From the NCBI GenBank assembly GCA_040757115.1, contig JBFLYA010000035.1, forward strand, positions 1 through 25,428: 25,428 nt of DNA. Reading direction: 5' to 3'. This stretch comes from a bacterium (GTDB taxonomy: Bacteria; UBA9089; CG2-30-40-21; SBAY01). Positions 9,404-17,021 of this stretch are shown here, piece by piece; position 1 is the stretch's first letter; each line of letters opens with the position of its first letter. A program made the translations under genes and the position numbers. The notes beneath the pieces are model-generated. The model was not told where the DNA came from. It ran no database searches and saw only the letters and a list, made by a program, of their open reading frames with translations.

Positions 9404-10969
9404 CTACGAATTTTCAGCCAGAAGTTTAGCCGAACGGTCACGGACAAATTTAACCTCTGGATTTGAACCCGGGTCAATATGCTTCATGATAGAATAACAG
9501 AAAGTTGTATCTGCCCATAATTGCCCAAGGATTGCCGAATGACTAAGTGTTGGAGCACCTGGGATACTAATCAATAAGGTTGGCATTAATTCAGCAAAAC
9601 GAGTGTAGTTTGCCCGAGCAAGAATTACCTCTTCATCTCCATACTGAAGTCCAGCATGAGCAGGATTGATAGGGTCAATTTTACGCAAGACCATTGGAGG
9701 AAGATTTTCACTATAAAAATTTGTCCGAAGGAGAAAAAATCCTATTTTCGTCTTATAGTTGGCAAGAATTCCCTCAATATTCATATGTGAATCGCGTGGT
9801 AATCCAAAATAGCGTGAGCAAAGAAAATCATTACCATTTTTGTTGACTCCTTCATTCCAGAACTGAATAAACTCATCTGCTGAAAAAGAAAGAGATTCAT
9901 CATTGCACCCTAAGTAAATATGGTTGGTTTTATTAAGCAATTGGTGAAGGTATAGAAATTTTGCCAGGACCATTGGTAGAGAAAAATGGTTAGAAATATC
10001 AAAATATTGAATAGCAGTTTCAATTTCCTTCCAATATGATAGCGTATTCATTCCCGCGATATGCATTGGGGCAAGTAAAATTGGTGTTTTATTTCGGCCA
10101 AAACGTCCAGACACTTCATCAGGAAGTGAAAGAACCAAATTATTATCTCGTAGTCCAATCTCACGAAGTGGGCCGGAATTCGCAAACACTATACGAGAAG
10201 CATTTCTCGGTGTATACTCATGAATTTTAATGGTTTCTTCAGTTTTTCCGCTACGAGAAAATTCCAGAAATAAAGTATTCTCAACTGATGAATCCTGAGG
10301 AAGAAAACTCAATTGTCTGGGAGAATTTATAATTAGCCAGGTAGTTTTGCGGTTGGGATTGTTATTATTAATATATGAAACCAGATGATTAAATTGTTCA
10401 TTTGCACCAATTCCTGAATTAATGATATAGCGTGGATACCTTGATTTAAAATGCTCTGAAATATAACGCTCAACTTTGGGAGCGTCAAGACTCATATACT
10501 CATTATAGTATTTAAAAACATCTTGCCGATAAAGTTTTACAAGAGGGTCATTTATTGTTTTTTCAGCACTACTTTGAAAGAGTTCAATTACCACTGAATA
10601 GAGATTTTTAGGTATCAATAATGGACTGTTCAATGGCGGTGCAGATTCTATTGAAAATAAATGTGGGAAAGGATTTAATCGTTCCATACCTTCGCAAAGA
10701 ACAATTTCTTTGGTTTCTTCAAATGAAATGCTATCTTTAACATCTTCTAATTTAGACTGGGCAACAATATCACTCAATCCTAACTCGCATAACAAAGACT
10801 CTGTCTCTTCAGAAGTTGTCCGTAATGCTTCTGATAGATTAGAGATTAATATCTTTGGTGATAAAGCCCCTCGAACAGCCTCCCAGAGATTTTCTTCTTC
10901 TAATCCCTTATCCTTAACTTTATAGATTAGTTCTTTTATGAGATTATTTAAATTAGATTCCTTTTTCAT
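9404..10969 (-). CDS. Phosphoglucose-isomerase-like SIS-domain sugar isomerase
   Basis: About 521 residues, near glucose-6-phosphate isomerase size. An SIS-type phosphosugar site is visible in FLEFSRSGKTEETIKIHE. VSGRFGRNKTPILLAPMHIAGM resembles the PGI active-site strand with its conserved GGRFS-like text. The C-terminal HIDPGSNPEVKFVRDRSAKLL has the PGI-like distribution of charged residues. ATG 10969 (MKKESNLNNL) was chosen over 11029 because GGGAG lies at a good distance upstream and it avoids a 53-base overlap with the cupin gene; it begins 8 bases after the cupin stop. The pairing with a phosphomannose-isomerase-type cupin suggests a glucose-6-P / fructose-6-P / mannose-6-P interconversion unit. 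It is clearly divergent from textbook PGI, so the exact sugar is uncertain. Confidence 0.7.
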   Translation of the reverse strand: MKKESNLNNLIKELIYKVKDKGLEEENLWEAVRGALSPKILISNLSEALRTTSEETESLLCELGLSDIVAQSKLEDVKDSISFEETKEIVLCEGMERLNPFPHLFSIESAPPLNSPLLIPKNLYSVVIELFQSSAEKTINDPLVKLYRQDVFKYYNEYMSLDAPKVERYISEHFKSRYPRYIINSGIGANEQFNHLVSYINNNNPNRKTTWLIINSPRQLSFLPQDSSVENTLFLEFSRSGKTEETIKIHEYTPRNASRIVFANSGPLREIGLRDNNLVLSLPDEVSGRFGRNKTPILLAPMHIAGMNTLSYWKEIETAIQYFDISNHFSLPMVLAKFLYLHQLLNKTNHIYLGCNDESLSFSADEFIQFWNEGVNKNGNDFLCSRYFGLPRDSHMNIEGILANYKTKIGFFLLRTNFYSENLPPMVLRKIDPINPAHAGLQYGDEEVILARANYTRFAELMPTLLISIPGAPTLSHSAILGQLWADTTFCYSIMKHIDPGSNPEVKFVRDRSAKLLAENS

Positions 10970-10976
10970 ACAAATT

Positions 10977-11345
10977 TTACTCCCGTCCATAAATATCTTC
11001 ATATCTCTCAATATCATTTTCATCTGCATATCCGAAGGATATCTCTAATACTCTTCCTTTTTTGCCAAGCGATGAAAGGCGGTGTTTCATATTTCTTAAG
11101 ATGACAATCTCATCTCCTGGTTTTGGCTTTATAATTTTATCCTCTAACTCCACCTGTAGTCCATCGTCAATAATGACCCATAGTTCATCTCTTTTTTTAT
11201 GAGATTGTCTACTCAACATTTGATTTGGTTTGACGGTGAGAATTTTAACCGTGCATTCCTCATTATGGGCATATTGTTTAAAATTGCCCCATGGTCTAAT
11301 ATCCTGTATAATTTTTTTTCTAATATCATCTTCTCTTAAACTCAT
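10977..11345 (-). CDS. Mannose-6-phosphate isomerase-type cupin
   Basis: A single-domain, 122-residue cupin resembling the C-terminal domain of type II phosphomannose isomerases. RPWGNFKQYA begins the domain. LSRQSHKKRDELWVIIDDG carries the metal-binding His/Glu set of cupin motif 1. PGDEIVILRNMKHRL is motif 2 with the last His. It probably interconverts mannose-6-phosphate and fructose-6-phosphate, or binds a nucleotide sugar intermediate, in the cytoplasm. GAGG lies just before ATG 11345, and a good promoter lies at 11389-11416. It is followed within 8 bases by the PGI-like gene, so the two are almost certainly co-expressed. Confidence 0.8.
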   Translation of the reverse strand: MSLREDDIRKKIIQDIRPWGNFKQYAHNEECTVKILTVKPNQMLSRQSHKKRDELWVIIDDGLQVELEDKIIKPKPGDEIVILRNMKHRLSSLGKKGRVLEISFGYADENDIERYEDIYGRE

Positions 11346-11388
11346 TTTGTATCCTCACCCTCTCTTTTGAAAAAAACATCGTTGTCAT

Positions 11389-11416
11389 ATTATACCACAA
11401 TTTCAATCTATGTCAA
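11389..11416 (-). promoter_or_regulatory. Promoter of the cupin-PGI-like operon
   Basis: On the minus strand TTGACA (11416-11411) and TATAAT (11394-11389) have a 16-base spacer. Transcription would start near 11382, about 37 bases before the cupin ATG. Confidence 0.75.
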
Positions 11417-11445
11417 TTGAAATTTTATACATACACTAAAATTTG

Positions 11446-11635
11446 GTAACCGTTCAGGCTATATATCAAAAGTGTAAGAAAGGGGATAAGGAGATAAGAG
11501 TGATATGGAGATAAGATAATAGAATATAGATTGAAATTTATAGAAATAGGTAGAAATTGATTGTGGAAAACAACAAATTTCCATAAATTTCTATTAATTT
11601 CAATTTTTGTCGTGCTCTTCGTGGTGAATAGTTAC
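11446..11635. mobile_element. Chimeric palindromic element with two unlike ends
   Basis: The left end is GTAACCGTTCAGGCTATATAT followed by GTGTAAGAAAGGGGATAAGGAG, the same arm as at 4860-4918 in complement. The right end is the other type, GGTGAATAGTTAC preceded by GTGCTCTTCG, as in the element at 16435. The middle is an A/T-rich inverted repeat (GAAATTTATAGAAATAGG against its complement). No target duplication is seen, as expected for a product of recombination between two element types. Confidence 0.6.
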
Positions 11636-11643
11636 CCAGGGGA

Positions 11644-11790
11644 TTATTGTTTGCCTTTACCAGACAACTGATTGAGGTAGATAATATCCTGAAAAACCTG
11701 TCTCAACCTTACCAAATCCGCCTGGATTCTTCTTAGAACTGCTACCTTATTTTGTTCCAGCAACCCCTCTTTTTCCCTCTTTAATCCATA
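11644..11790 (-). pseudogene. Possible C-terminal fragment of an unrecognised helical protein
   Basis: The minus strand is open for 48 codons ending at TAA 11646-11644, with Leu/Glu/Lys/Arg spacing typical of a coiled coil (LLEQNKVAVLRRIQADLVRL, then FQDIIYLNQLSGKGKQ). No ATG or GTG is available, and an in-frame TGA lies immediately upstream. It may be the tail of a lost gene, perhaps truncated when the neighbouring element arrived. I do not recognise the family. The rest of the gap (11800-11960) shows no gene. Confidence 0.3.
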
Positions 11791-11964
11791 TCATATTTTT
11801 ATCATATTGACAATCTTTTTTTTGACTCCAATATTTTGATATATCAGGAGACACAGGAGAGAACTGTCCTTTTTAATGTCCCCTACCATCTTGTCCCCGA
11901 ACTGTATCTTAAAAATAAAAATCATGAAAATTTACTCTTCAGAACTGAAAAATTGATTTATTAC

Positions 11965-11992
11965 TTGACAATTATCTCCTATTTATGATAAT
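11965..11992 (+). promoter_or_regulatory. argH promoter with an almost absent leader
   Basis: TTGACA at 11965-11970 and GATAAT at 11987-11992 have a 16-base spacer. Transcription would start at about 11999, only about 6 bases before the argH ATG at 12005. No ribosome-binding site is present in that interval. Confidence 0.65.
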
Positions 11993-12004
11993 CTTAAAAG
12001 AACA

Positions 12005-13357
12005 ATGAATCCAGTTCGTAGTAGATTTTCTAAAAAACTGAATAAAGAGGTTGAATCTTTTACCTCTTCTATTGATATTGATAAAAAATTCTATAAGTAT
12101 GATATTACTGGCAGTCAAGCTCATGCAAAAATGCTCGGTAAATGCGGTATTATCCCTCAACAAGAAGCAGAAGAGATAATACAGAGATTAGAAGAGATTA
12201 AAACCGAACTTGAAGAAGGAAATTTTCAATTCAGCCCGGAATTAGAAGATATTCATATCCATATTGAAAAAGCCTTAATAGATAAATTGGGTAAAACGGG
12301 TGAAAAACTTCATACTGCCAGGTCTCGAAATGACCAGGTAGCCATAGATACAAGGCTTTATCTCCGAGAAGAAATAAAAGAGATAATCGAACTAATAAGA
12401 ACCTTACAAAAATCTATCATCAATATAGCCCAGGAAAATTTAGAGACGATTATGCCCGGTTATACCCATTTACAGCATGCCGAACCAGTTCTTTTCTCGC
12501 ATCATTTAATGGCTTACTTCTGGATGCTTCAACGGGATGTAGATAGATTACAAGATGGCTATAAGCGGGTAAATGTTATGCCACTCGGGAGTTGTGCTCT
12601 GGCTGGAACATCCTTACCTATAGACCGCCAATGTGTTGCTGAATTACTTGAGTTTCCCCAAATAAGTGAAAATAGCATTGATACGGTTAGCGACCGAGAT
12701 TATATCATTGAATTTTCAGGTAATATTTGTTTGGTGATGATGCATCTATCAAGGTTAAGTGAGGAGTTAATTCTGTGGTCAACACAAGAGTTTGGATTTA
12801 TTGAGTTAGATGAGGCATTTTGCACCGGCAGTAGCATTATGCCACAAAAGAAAAATCCAGATGTTTGTGAATTAATTAGAGGAAAAACAGGTATAATTTA
12901 CGGACATCTTGTTTCATTACTCACGATGATGAAAGGATTACCACTATCTTATAATCGAGATATGCAGGAGGATAAATATCCATTACTTGATACCGTAGAA
13001 ATAGTTAAATTAGCATTATCCATCTTTGGTAAGATGCTCTTAACGATGAAGATAAAGAAAGAAAGGATGTTATCTATCCTGAGTGGTGATTTTTCAACCG
13101 CGACTGAAATGGCTAATTATTTAGTCAAAAAAGGTATTCCTTTCCGTCAGGCACATCAAATAGTAGGTAAGATATGCCAGATGGGGAAACCATTAGAAGT
13201 TTTGACATTGGAAGAGTTACAGCATTTCTCACCCGTATTTTCAGAAGATGTGCTTAAAATATTAAAACCTCAGGAGTCTATAAAACAAAAAATATCTTAT
13301 GGGGGCACGGGAGTAATTCAAGTAAAGGAACAAATTGAATTAGCTAAAAAAGCATGA
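12005..13357 (+). CDS. argH: Argininosuccinate lyase
   Basis: Cleaves argininosuccinate to arginine and fumarate, the last step of arginine synthesis; a cytoplasmic homotetramer of the fumarase/aspartase superfamily. At 450 residues it is near the normal 460. HTARSRNDQVA lies near residue 100. The superfamily signature GSSIMPQKKNPD starts at residue 275, with the catalytic Ser in the mobile loop. YTHLQHAEPVLFSH is also family-typical. One oddity is the N-terminus, MNPVRSRFSKKLNKEVESF, where most homologues have a LWGGRFSK text, so the usual Gly-Gly is missing. The start follows its promoter almost directly, suggesting near-leaderless translation. No other arg gene is adjacent. Confidence 0.95.
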   Translation: MNPVRSRFSKKLNKEVESFTSSIDIDKKFYKYDITGSQAHAKMLGKCGIIPQQEAEEIIQRLEEIKTELEEGNFQFSPELEDIHIHIEKALIDKLGKTGEKLHTARSRNDQVAIDTRLYLREEIKEIIELIRTLQKSIINIAQENLETIMPGYTHLQHAEPVLFSHHLMAYFWMLQRDVDRLQDGYKRVNVMPLGSCALAGTSLPIDRQCVAELLEFPQISENSIDTVSDRDYIIEFSGNICLVMMHLSRLSEELILWSTQEFGFIELDEAFCTGSSIMPQKKNPDVCELIRGKTGIIYGHLVSLLTMMKGLPLSYNRDMQEDKYPLLDTVEIVKLALSIFGKMLLTMKIKKERMLSILSGDFSTATEMANYLVKKGIPFRQAHQIVGKICQMGKPLEVLTLEELQHFSPVFSEDVLKILKPQESIKQKISYGGTGVIQVKEQIELAKKA

Positions 13358-13401
13358 ATTAAGAGAAGGTAGGGAAACGGGGAAAGGAAGAAAGGGAGAA
13401 A

Positions 13402-13463
13402 AGGCTGAAGGCTGAAGGAAACAGCGTTCAAAACTTCAGCCTATACCCTTCAGCCTTCAGCCT
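13402..13463. repeat. Perfect 17-bp inverted repeat of GGCTGAA heptamers after argH
   Basis: AGGCTGAAGGCTGAAGG at 13402-13418 is perfectly inverted at 13447-13463, and each arm is two 7-bp units. It could act as a transcription terminator or RNA-stabilising hairpin behind argH, but no U-run follows. Just beyond, TATTTTCAGGAGAA occurs twice (13463-13476 and 13596-13609), flanking a 119-base stretch that includes the palindrome TGAACCGCTGGTTCA. This may be the direct-repeat scar of another insertion before the ferredoxin gene. Confidence 0.65.
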
Positions 13464-13625
13464 ATTTTCAGGAGAATGCTCATGAACCGCTGGTTCACAA
13501 ATGAGGATGAAAATAGTGGTAGGAGATAGAAGATGGGATGTAAGGAGATAGGCGTGAGGAGTGATGTTTTCTTTACTCTCTACTTTCTACTTCCTTATTT
13601 TCAGGAGAAAGGAGGAAATAAAGAA

Positions 13626-13802
13626 ATGCCTGCTATAGTTGACACAGAAAAATGTGATGGCTGTGGGACATGTGTAGAGGTTTGTCCAACAGAGGCAATC
13701 GCGCTTGAGGATGATGTGGCACAAGTCAATGAGGATGAATGCACAGAATGTGGCACTTGTGTCGAAGAATGCCCAAATGGCGCTATCTCAATGTCTGAAT
13801 AA
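13626..13802 (+). CDS. 2[4Fe-4S] ferredoxin
   Basis: A 58-residue clostridial-type ferredoxin, an electron carrier in the cytoplasm. Two perfect CxxCxxCxxxCP motifs are present ([12 protein letters not shown] from residue 10 and [12 protein letters not shown] about 28 residues later), enough for two [4Fe-4S] clusters. The protein is acidic, as usual. GGAGG lies ten bases before ATG 13626. An in-frame upstream ATG at 13533 would add 31 residues unlike any ferredoxin and is rejected. The gene stands alone between two palindromic regions. Its partner is not indicated by context, although radical SAM enzymes encoded in this window need low-potential electrons. Confidence 0.95.
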   Translation: MPAIVDTEKCDGCGTCVEVCPTEAIALEDDVAQVNEDECTECGTCVEECPNGAISMSE

Positions 13803-13812
13803 GAAATAAGAG

Positions 13813-13908
13813 ATAAGGGAACAAGTCTTACCTGGATTTTCGATTGCGGATTTTGGATTTATTTTTCAATCTAAAATCCAAAATCTAAAATTAAACTTGT
13901 TCCCTTAT
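13813..13908. repeat. Inverted repeat after the ferredoxin gene, interrupted by a later insertion
   Basis: ATAAGGGAACAAG at 13813-13825 is perfectly inverted at 13896-13908. Inside, GATTTTGGATTT faces three 7-bp units ATCYAAA. The outer part of the right arm continues only after the element at 13911-14028 is removed, so this palindrome existed before that insertion. It could serve as the ferredoxin terminator or RNA 3' end. Confidence 0.6.
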
Positions 13909-13910
13909 TA

Positions 13911-14028
13911 GTAAGCGTTCAGCGGTCAGCAAGATTAGGAAAATCAAGGCATCAGCAAAGTTATGATTCTACTTGCTTTTTTTCGGAGAAGGTATAACTC
14001 TCTTAAAATCTGATAGCTGAACGCTTAC
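13911..14028. mobile_element. 118-bp MITE-like element with a perfect 8-bp target duplication
   Basis: It has perfect 13-bp terminal inverted repeats, GTAAGCGTTCAGC and GCTGAACGCTTAC. It is flanked on both sides by CCTTATTA (13903-13910 and 14029-14036). It has no coding capacity and sits upstream of the heavy-metal exporter gene. Confidence 0.85.
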
Positions 14029-14052
14029 CCTTATTAACTCTTTTCTCAAGAA

Positions 14053-15096
14053 ATGGAAATTATAATGGAAATAGTAACTCACACACTAAATCATAGCTTG
14101 TTGATAACCGCCTTTGTTTTTGTGATGATGATGCTTGTGGATTATATTGAGGTTTTAACTCAAGGCAAGATGAGTCTCCTTATAAAAGGTGGTTATTGGA
14201 GGAAATATATAATCTCTTCGGCATTAGCCTCAACACCAGGTTGTCTGGGGGCATTTATGAATGTCTCTTTTTATGTTCATGGGTTTTTAAGTTTTGGTGC
14301 ATTGGCAGGTGGAATGATTGCCGCCTCTGGTGACGAAGCATTTGTTATGCTGACTATGTTTCCAAAACAAGCATTATTCCTATTTGTCATTCTTTTTATC
14401 TTAGGCATTATCTCAGGTTGGATAGTAGATAAAATTATACCTATTTTAAAGATTAAATCCTCTCAGATATGCGAACTTTCAGAACTGCACTTAGAAAAAG
14501 AATGTAAAATTCCTGATGTCCGGGGCATAATTGAACACTTTAGAAATATTTCATTTACAAGATTCCTTTTACTCGCCATATTTTTAATGATAATTACTTA
14601 CGGGTTAGGGGGAAAAATGATTGAGGATGAAAATGAACCCTGGTTAAAAATGGTATTTATCTTGTTAGCCATATTATCTACCGCCATTGTCATTAGTGCC
14701 CCAGACCACTACTTAGAAAAGCATATCTGGAATCATCTGGTTAAAAAACATCTCTGGCGAGTATTTTTATGGACATTTTTTACGCTTTTAGCCGTGGATA
14801 TGGGACTTAAATTTTGGGACATTGAGGCTTTTATTAAAACTAATATGTTCTGGGTATTCCTCATTGCGGCTTTAGTTGCCTTAGTTCCAGAATCCGGTCC
14901 TCATCTTATCTTTGTGATGATGTTTGCAAAAGGAATTATCCCTTTTTCCGTCCTTCTAACAAGTTCTATAATTCAGGATGGTCATGGGATGTTACCACTT
15001 CTATCTTATACCATAAAAGATGCCTTATGGATAAAATCGATTAATTTTGTCATTGGTTTATTTTGTGGTTTAATCCTTTATCTGGTAGGTTTTTAA
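14053..15096 (+). CDS. Putative 10TM heavy-metal exporter / manganese transporter (ArsP_2-like)
   Basis: A 347-residue polytopic membrane protein with about ten helices. TPGCLGAFMNVSFYVHGFLS followed by SFGALAGGMIAASGDEAFVM, and a similar second-half segment LVPESGPHLIFVMMFAKGII, give the two-repeat layout of the ArsP_2 (putative 10TM heavy-metal exporter, also annotated as putative manganese transporter) family. Such proteins are thought to move metal ions or oxyanions across the inner membrane; the substrate cannot be told from sequence. The start may be ATG 14053 or 14065; neither has a convincing ribosome site. It is followed four bases later by def and then a radical SAM gene, likely one transcript. 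A MITE-like element lies 24 bases upstream. Confidence 0.72.
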   Translation: MEIIMEIVTHTLNHSLLITAFVFVMMMLVDYIEVLTQGKMSLLIKGGYWRKYIISSALASTPGCLGAFMNVSFYVHGFLSFGALAGGMIAASGDEAFVMLTMFPKQALFLFVILFILGIISGWIVDKIIPILKIKSSQICELSELHLEKECKIPDVRGIIEHFRNISFTRFLLLAIFLMIITYGLGGKMIEDENEPWLKMVFILLAILSTAIVISAPDHYLEKHIWNHLVKKHLWRVFLWTFFTLLAVDMGLKFWDIEAFIKTNMFWVFLIAALVALVPESGPHLIFVMMFAKGIIPFSVLLTSSIIQDGHGMLPLLSYTIKDALWIKSINFVIGLFCGLILYLVGF

Positions 15097-15100
15097 TATT

Positions 15101-15625
15101 ATGGCTATTTTACCAATAAAAGTATATCCTGACCCTATCCTCCGTAAAAAGGCGAAAGAGATAACTAAAATAAGAAAAAGAACATTAAATTTAATCAATA
15201 ATATGATTGAAACAATGTATGCGGCAAAGGGTATTGGTCTGGCGGCTAATCAAGTGGGGGTTTTGCACCGTATTATCATTATGGATACCAGCCAAAATGA
15301 AAAAGATAAAAACCATCATAATCCTGTTGTGCTGATTAATCCGAAAATTTTATCTTGCGAAGGAGAAAATGTCGGGGAAGAAGGATGCCTGAGTTTTCCT
15401 GAAATAAGGGGGGAGATAAGAAGGGCAACGCAAGTAAGAGCGAAGGCTTTGAATGTTAATGGCGAAACCATAGAAATAGAGGCGACAGGATTACCCTCTC
15501 GAGTCCTTCAACACGAAATTGACCATCTCAATGGAATAGTTTTTATCGATCGTATGGAAAAACAAACACGGGAATCCCTTAAAAATCAACTGGAAATGCT
15601 AAAGAAGAGGAAAGTCTCTACATGA
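15101..15625 (+). CDS. def: Peptide deformylase
   Basis: Removes the N-formyl group from nascent proteins. All three family motifs are present: GIGLAANQVG (residues 44-53), EGCLSFP with metal ligand Cys96, and QHEIDHLNG with the HExxH metal ligands and catalytic Glu (138-142). Length 174 residues, normal for the family. The second motif has Phe where Val is more usual (EGCLSVP). The ATG follows the exporter stop by four bases without its own ribosome site, suggesting translational coupling. It overlaps the next gene by four bases (ATGA). Confidence 0.96.
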   Translation: MAILPIKVYPDPILRKKAKEITKIRKRTLNLINNMIETMYAAKGIGLAANQVGVLHRIIIMDTSQNEKDKNHHNPVVLINPKILSCEGENVGEEGCLSFPEIRGEIRRATQVRAKALNVNGETIEIEATGLPSRVLQHEIDHLNGIVFIDRMEKQTRESLKNQLEMLKKRKVST

Positions 15626-16392
15626 AATTTAAATATATCTATGGCCCTGTGGCTTCCTGGAGATTAGGCAGTTCTCTGGGAATAGATTTGCTTTCGCAGA
15701 AGGAGAAAATATGTAATTTTGACTGCTGTTATTGTCAGATTGGAAGGAATTTAAAATACCTTACCCAAAGGAAATTATATGTTCCCACACAAGAGATAAT
15801 TGAAGAAATAAAAAGATTACCTGATTGTCAGATAGATTATATTACTTTTTCTGGTAGAGGTGAATCTACACTCGCCATAAATTTAAGTGAAACAATAACT
15901 GCAATAAAAAAACTCCGAAAAGAACCTATTGCCGTTTTAACTAATTCAACCTTAATCAATAAAGTTGATGTCCGCCAGGAATTAACATTGGCAGATTTCG
16001 TTATTCTCAAATTAGATGCCTTTTCACAGGAAACACTTGAATTAATAAATAACCCCGCCATAGGAATTAAATTTGATGAGATTTATAATGGCATAAGGGC
16101 TTTTAGAGAAGAATATCGAGGGAAATTAGCACTTCAAATTATGTTTATTGATGAGAATAAGAATAGTGCCCGGAGATTATTTCAATTAGCCCGAGAAATC
16201 CAACCAGACCAAGTGCAAATAAATACACCTTTGCGACAATGTAAAGTAAAACCTTTATCACCAGAAGAAATTTTCTTGATAAAAAGATATTTTAAGGGAT
16301 TAAATATCATCTGTGTTTATGATGCAGAAGATAGAGATGTAACACCTATTAGCCAATCTCAAACCTTAAAAAGAAGAGGAACGGTGATGTAG
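15622..16392 (+). CDS. Radical SAM protein (COG0731-like)
   Basis: A 256-residue radical SAM enzyme. The [4Fe-4S]-SAM motif is CNFDCCYC (Cys-x3-Cys-x2-Cys) near residue 31, preceded by YGPVASWRLGSSLGIDLL, the family's usual N-terminus. YITFSGRGESTL fits the SAM-binding strand. It resembles COG0731 Fe-S oxidoreductases related to the Tyw1 group, but lacks extra domains; its substrate is unknown. It starts in the last codons of def (ATGA overlap), so the two are translationally coupled. A palindromic element carrying a GxxExxY remnant follows 42 bases after the stop. Confidence 0.85.
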   Translation: MKFKYIYGPVASWRLGSSLGIDLLSQKEKICNFDCCYCQIGRNLKYLTQRKLYVPTQEIIEEIKRLPDCQIDYITFSGRGESTLAINLSETITAIKKLRKEPIAVLTNSTLINKVDVRQELTLADFVILKLDAFSQETLELINNPAIGIKFDEIYNGIRAFREEYRGKLALQIMFIDENKNSARRLFQLAREIQPDQVQINTPLRQCKVKPLSPEEIFLIKRYFKGLNIICVYDAEDRDVTPISQSQTLKRRGTVM

Positions 16393-16434
16393 AGTAAATT
16401 AAGTCTGTCAAAAGGTTGAAAGATTTAAAAAAAA

Positions 16435-16670
16435 GTAACTATTCACCACGAAGGGTACGGAGAGCACGAAGTGAAATTTGATGAATTATCGAATAGAGTC
16501 ATTGGATGCGCTATAGCGGTGCATCGAACTCTTGGGCCAGGTTTGCTTGACACCGTGAAGAGTGATAATTCACAATTCACAATTGACAATTCACCATTCA
16601 CCATTATTAAGGAAATTTAGGGAAGAAATTGTGAATTGTGAATGGTGAATGGTGAATGGTGAATAGTTAC
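16435..16670. mobile_element. 236-bp palindromic element with a GxxExxY remnant
   Basis: Terminal inverted repeats are GTAACTATTCACCA and TGGTGAATAGTTAC, flanked by eight A residues on each side (16427-16434 and 16671-16678), consistent with an 8-bp target duplication although low-complexity. The left half starts with CACGAAG-type text and holds the N-terminus of a GxxExxY gene. The right half is five 7-bp GTGAATK units (16631-16665), whose complement lies at 16570-16605. Confidence 0.8.
16471..16620 (+). pseudogene. Truncated GxxExxY (PDDEXK_3-type) gene, N-terminal part only
   Basis: From GTG 16471 the frame reads VKFDELSNRVIGCAIAVHRT and then LGPGLLDTVK, matching the N-terminal 30 residues of GxxExxY proteins (ELS..IIG.AIEVH..LGPGLLESVY). 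The match ends exactly where ATTCACAATTCACA-type heptamers begin. The frame then runs through the repeats to TAG 16618-16620. The nuclease-like core is absent, so this is a dead copy. The reading frame starts 36 bases inside the enclosing element. Confidence 0.75.
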
Positions 16671-16694
16671 AAAAAAAATTGGTTAATCACTTAA

Positions 16695-17021
16695 CAACAA
16701 ACTTTTGCACGAAAATATTTATAACTTTCTCAATAAACATATCGCTCCTATGGAGCTAATTTGATGTTGAGACGATAAAGCTATAAACATCTCGCCCTTA
16801 CAGGGCTGAATATATTTTCTAAACTCCGTTAGGAGTGATATATTTGTAGACTATGATAATCCTTAAAGAATTCAGCTCCGTAGGAGCGAAATGTTTAACT
16901 GTGATTTTTGTGACAGAAGAATAAACAATCTTAATCTTTAAGTTCTTTAATTTTAATATCTTAAATATTATTTGTGTTTATTCGTAGATTTATACATTAA
17001 ATTTCCTGCAAAAGTTTGTTG
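16695..17021. repeat. Inverted-repeat region with GCTCC/GGAGC mini-palindromes; right arm forms the -35 box of the RRM gene
   Basis: CAACAAACTTTTGCA (16695-16709) is perfectly inverted at 17007-17021. Between them lie AAACATATCGCTCCTATGGAGCT and its near-complement AGCTCCGTAGGAGCGAAATGTTT, with two weaker units between (CGCCCTTACAGGGCTG and CTCCGTTAGGAGTG). Such GCTCC-type palindromes are dispersed extragenic repeats in many bacteria. No open frame is convincing in 16630-17220. Confidence 0.7.

Noticed and set aside
11972-12163. Minus-strand open frame over the start of argH
   Set aside because: It is antisense to the conserved N-terminal part of ArgH and has no family resemblance.
13533-13625. 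N-terminal extension of the ferredoxin from ATG 13533
   Set aside because: The extra 31 residues come from repeat-like DNA and do not resemble ferredoxin; a strong GGAGG precedes ATG 13626.
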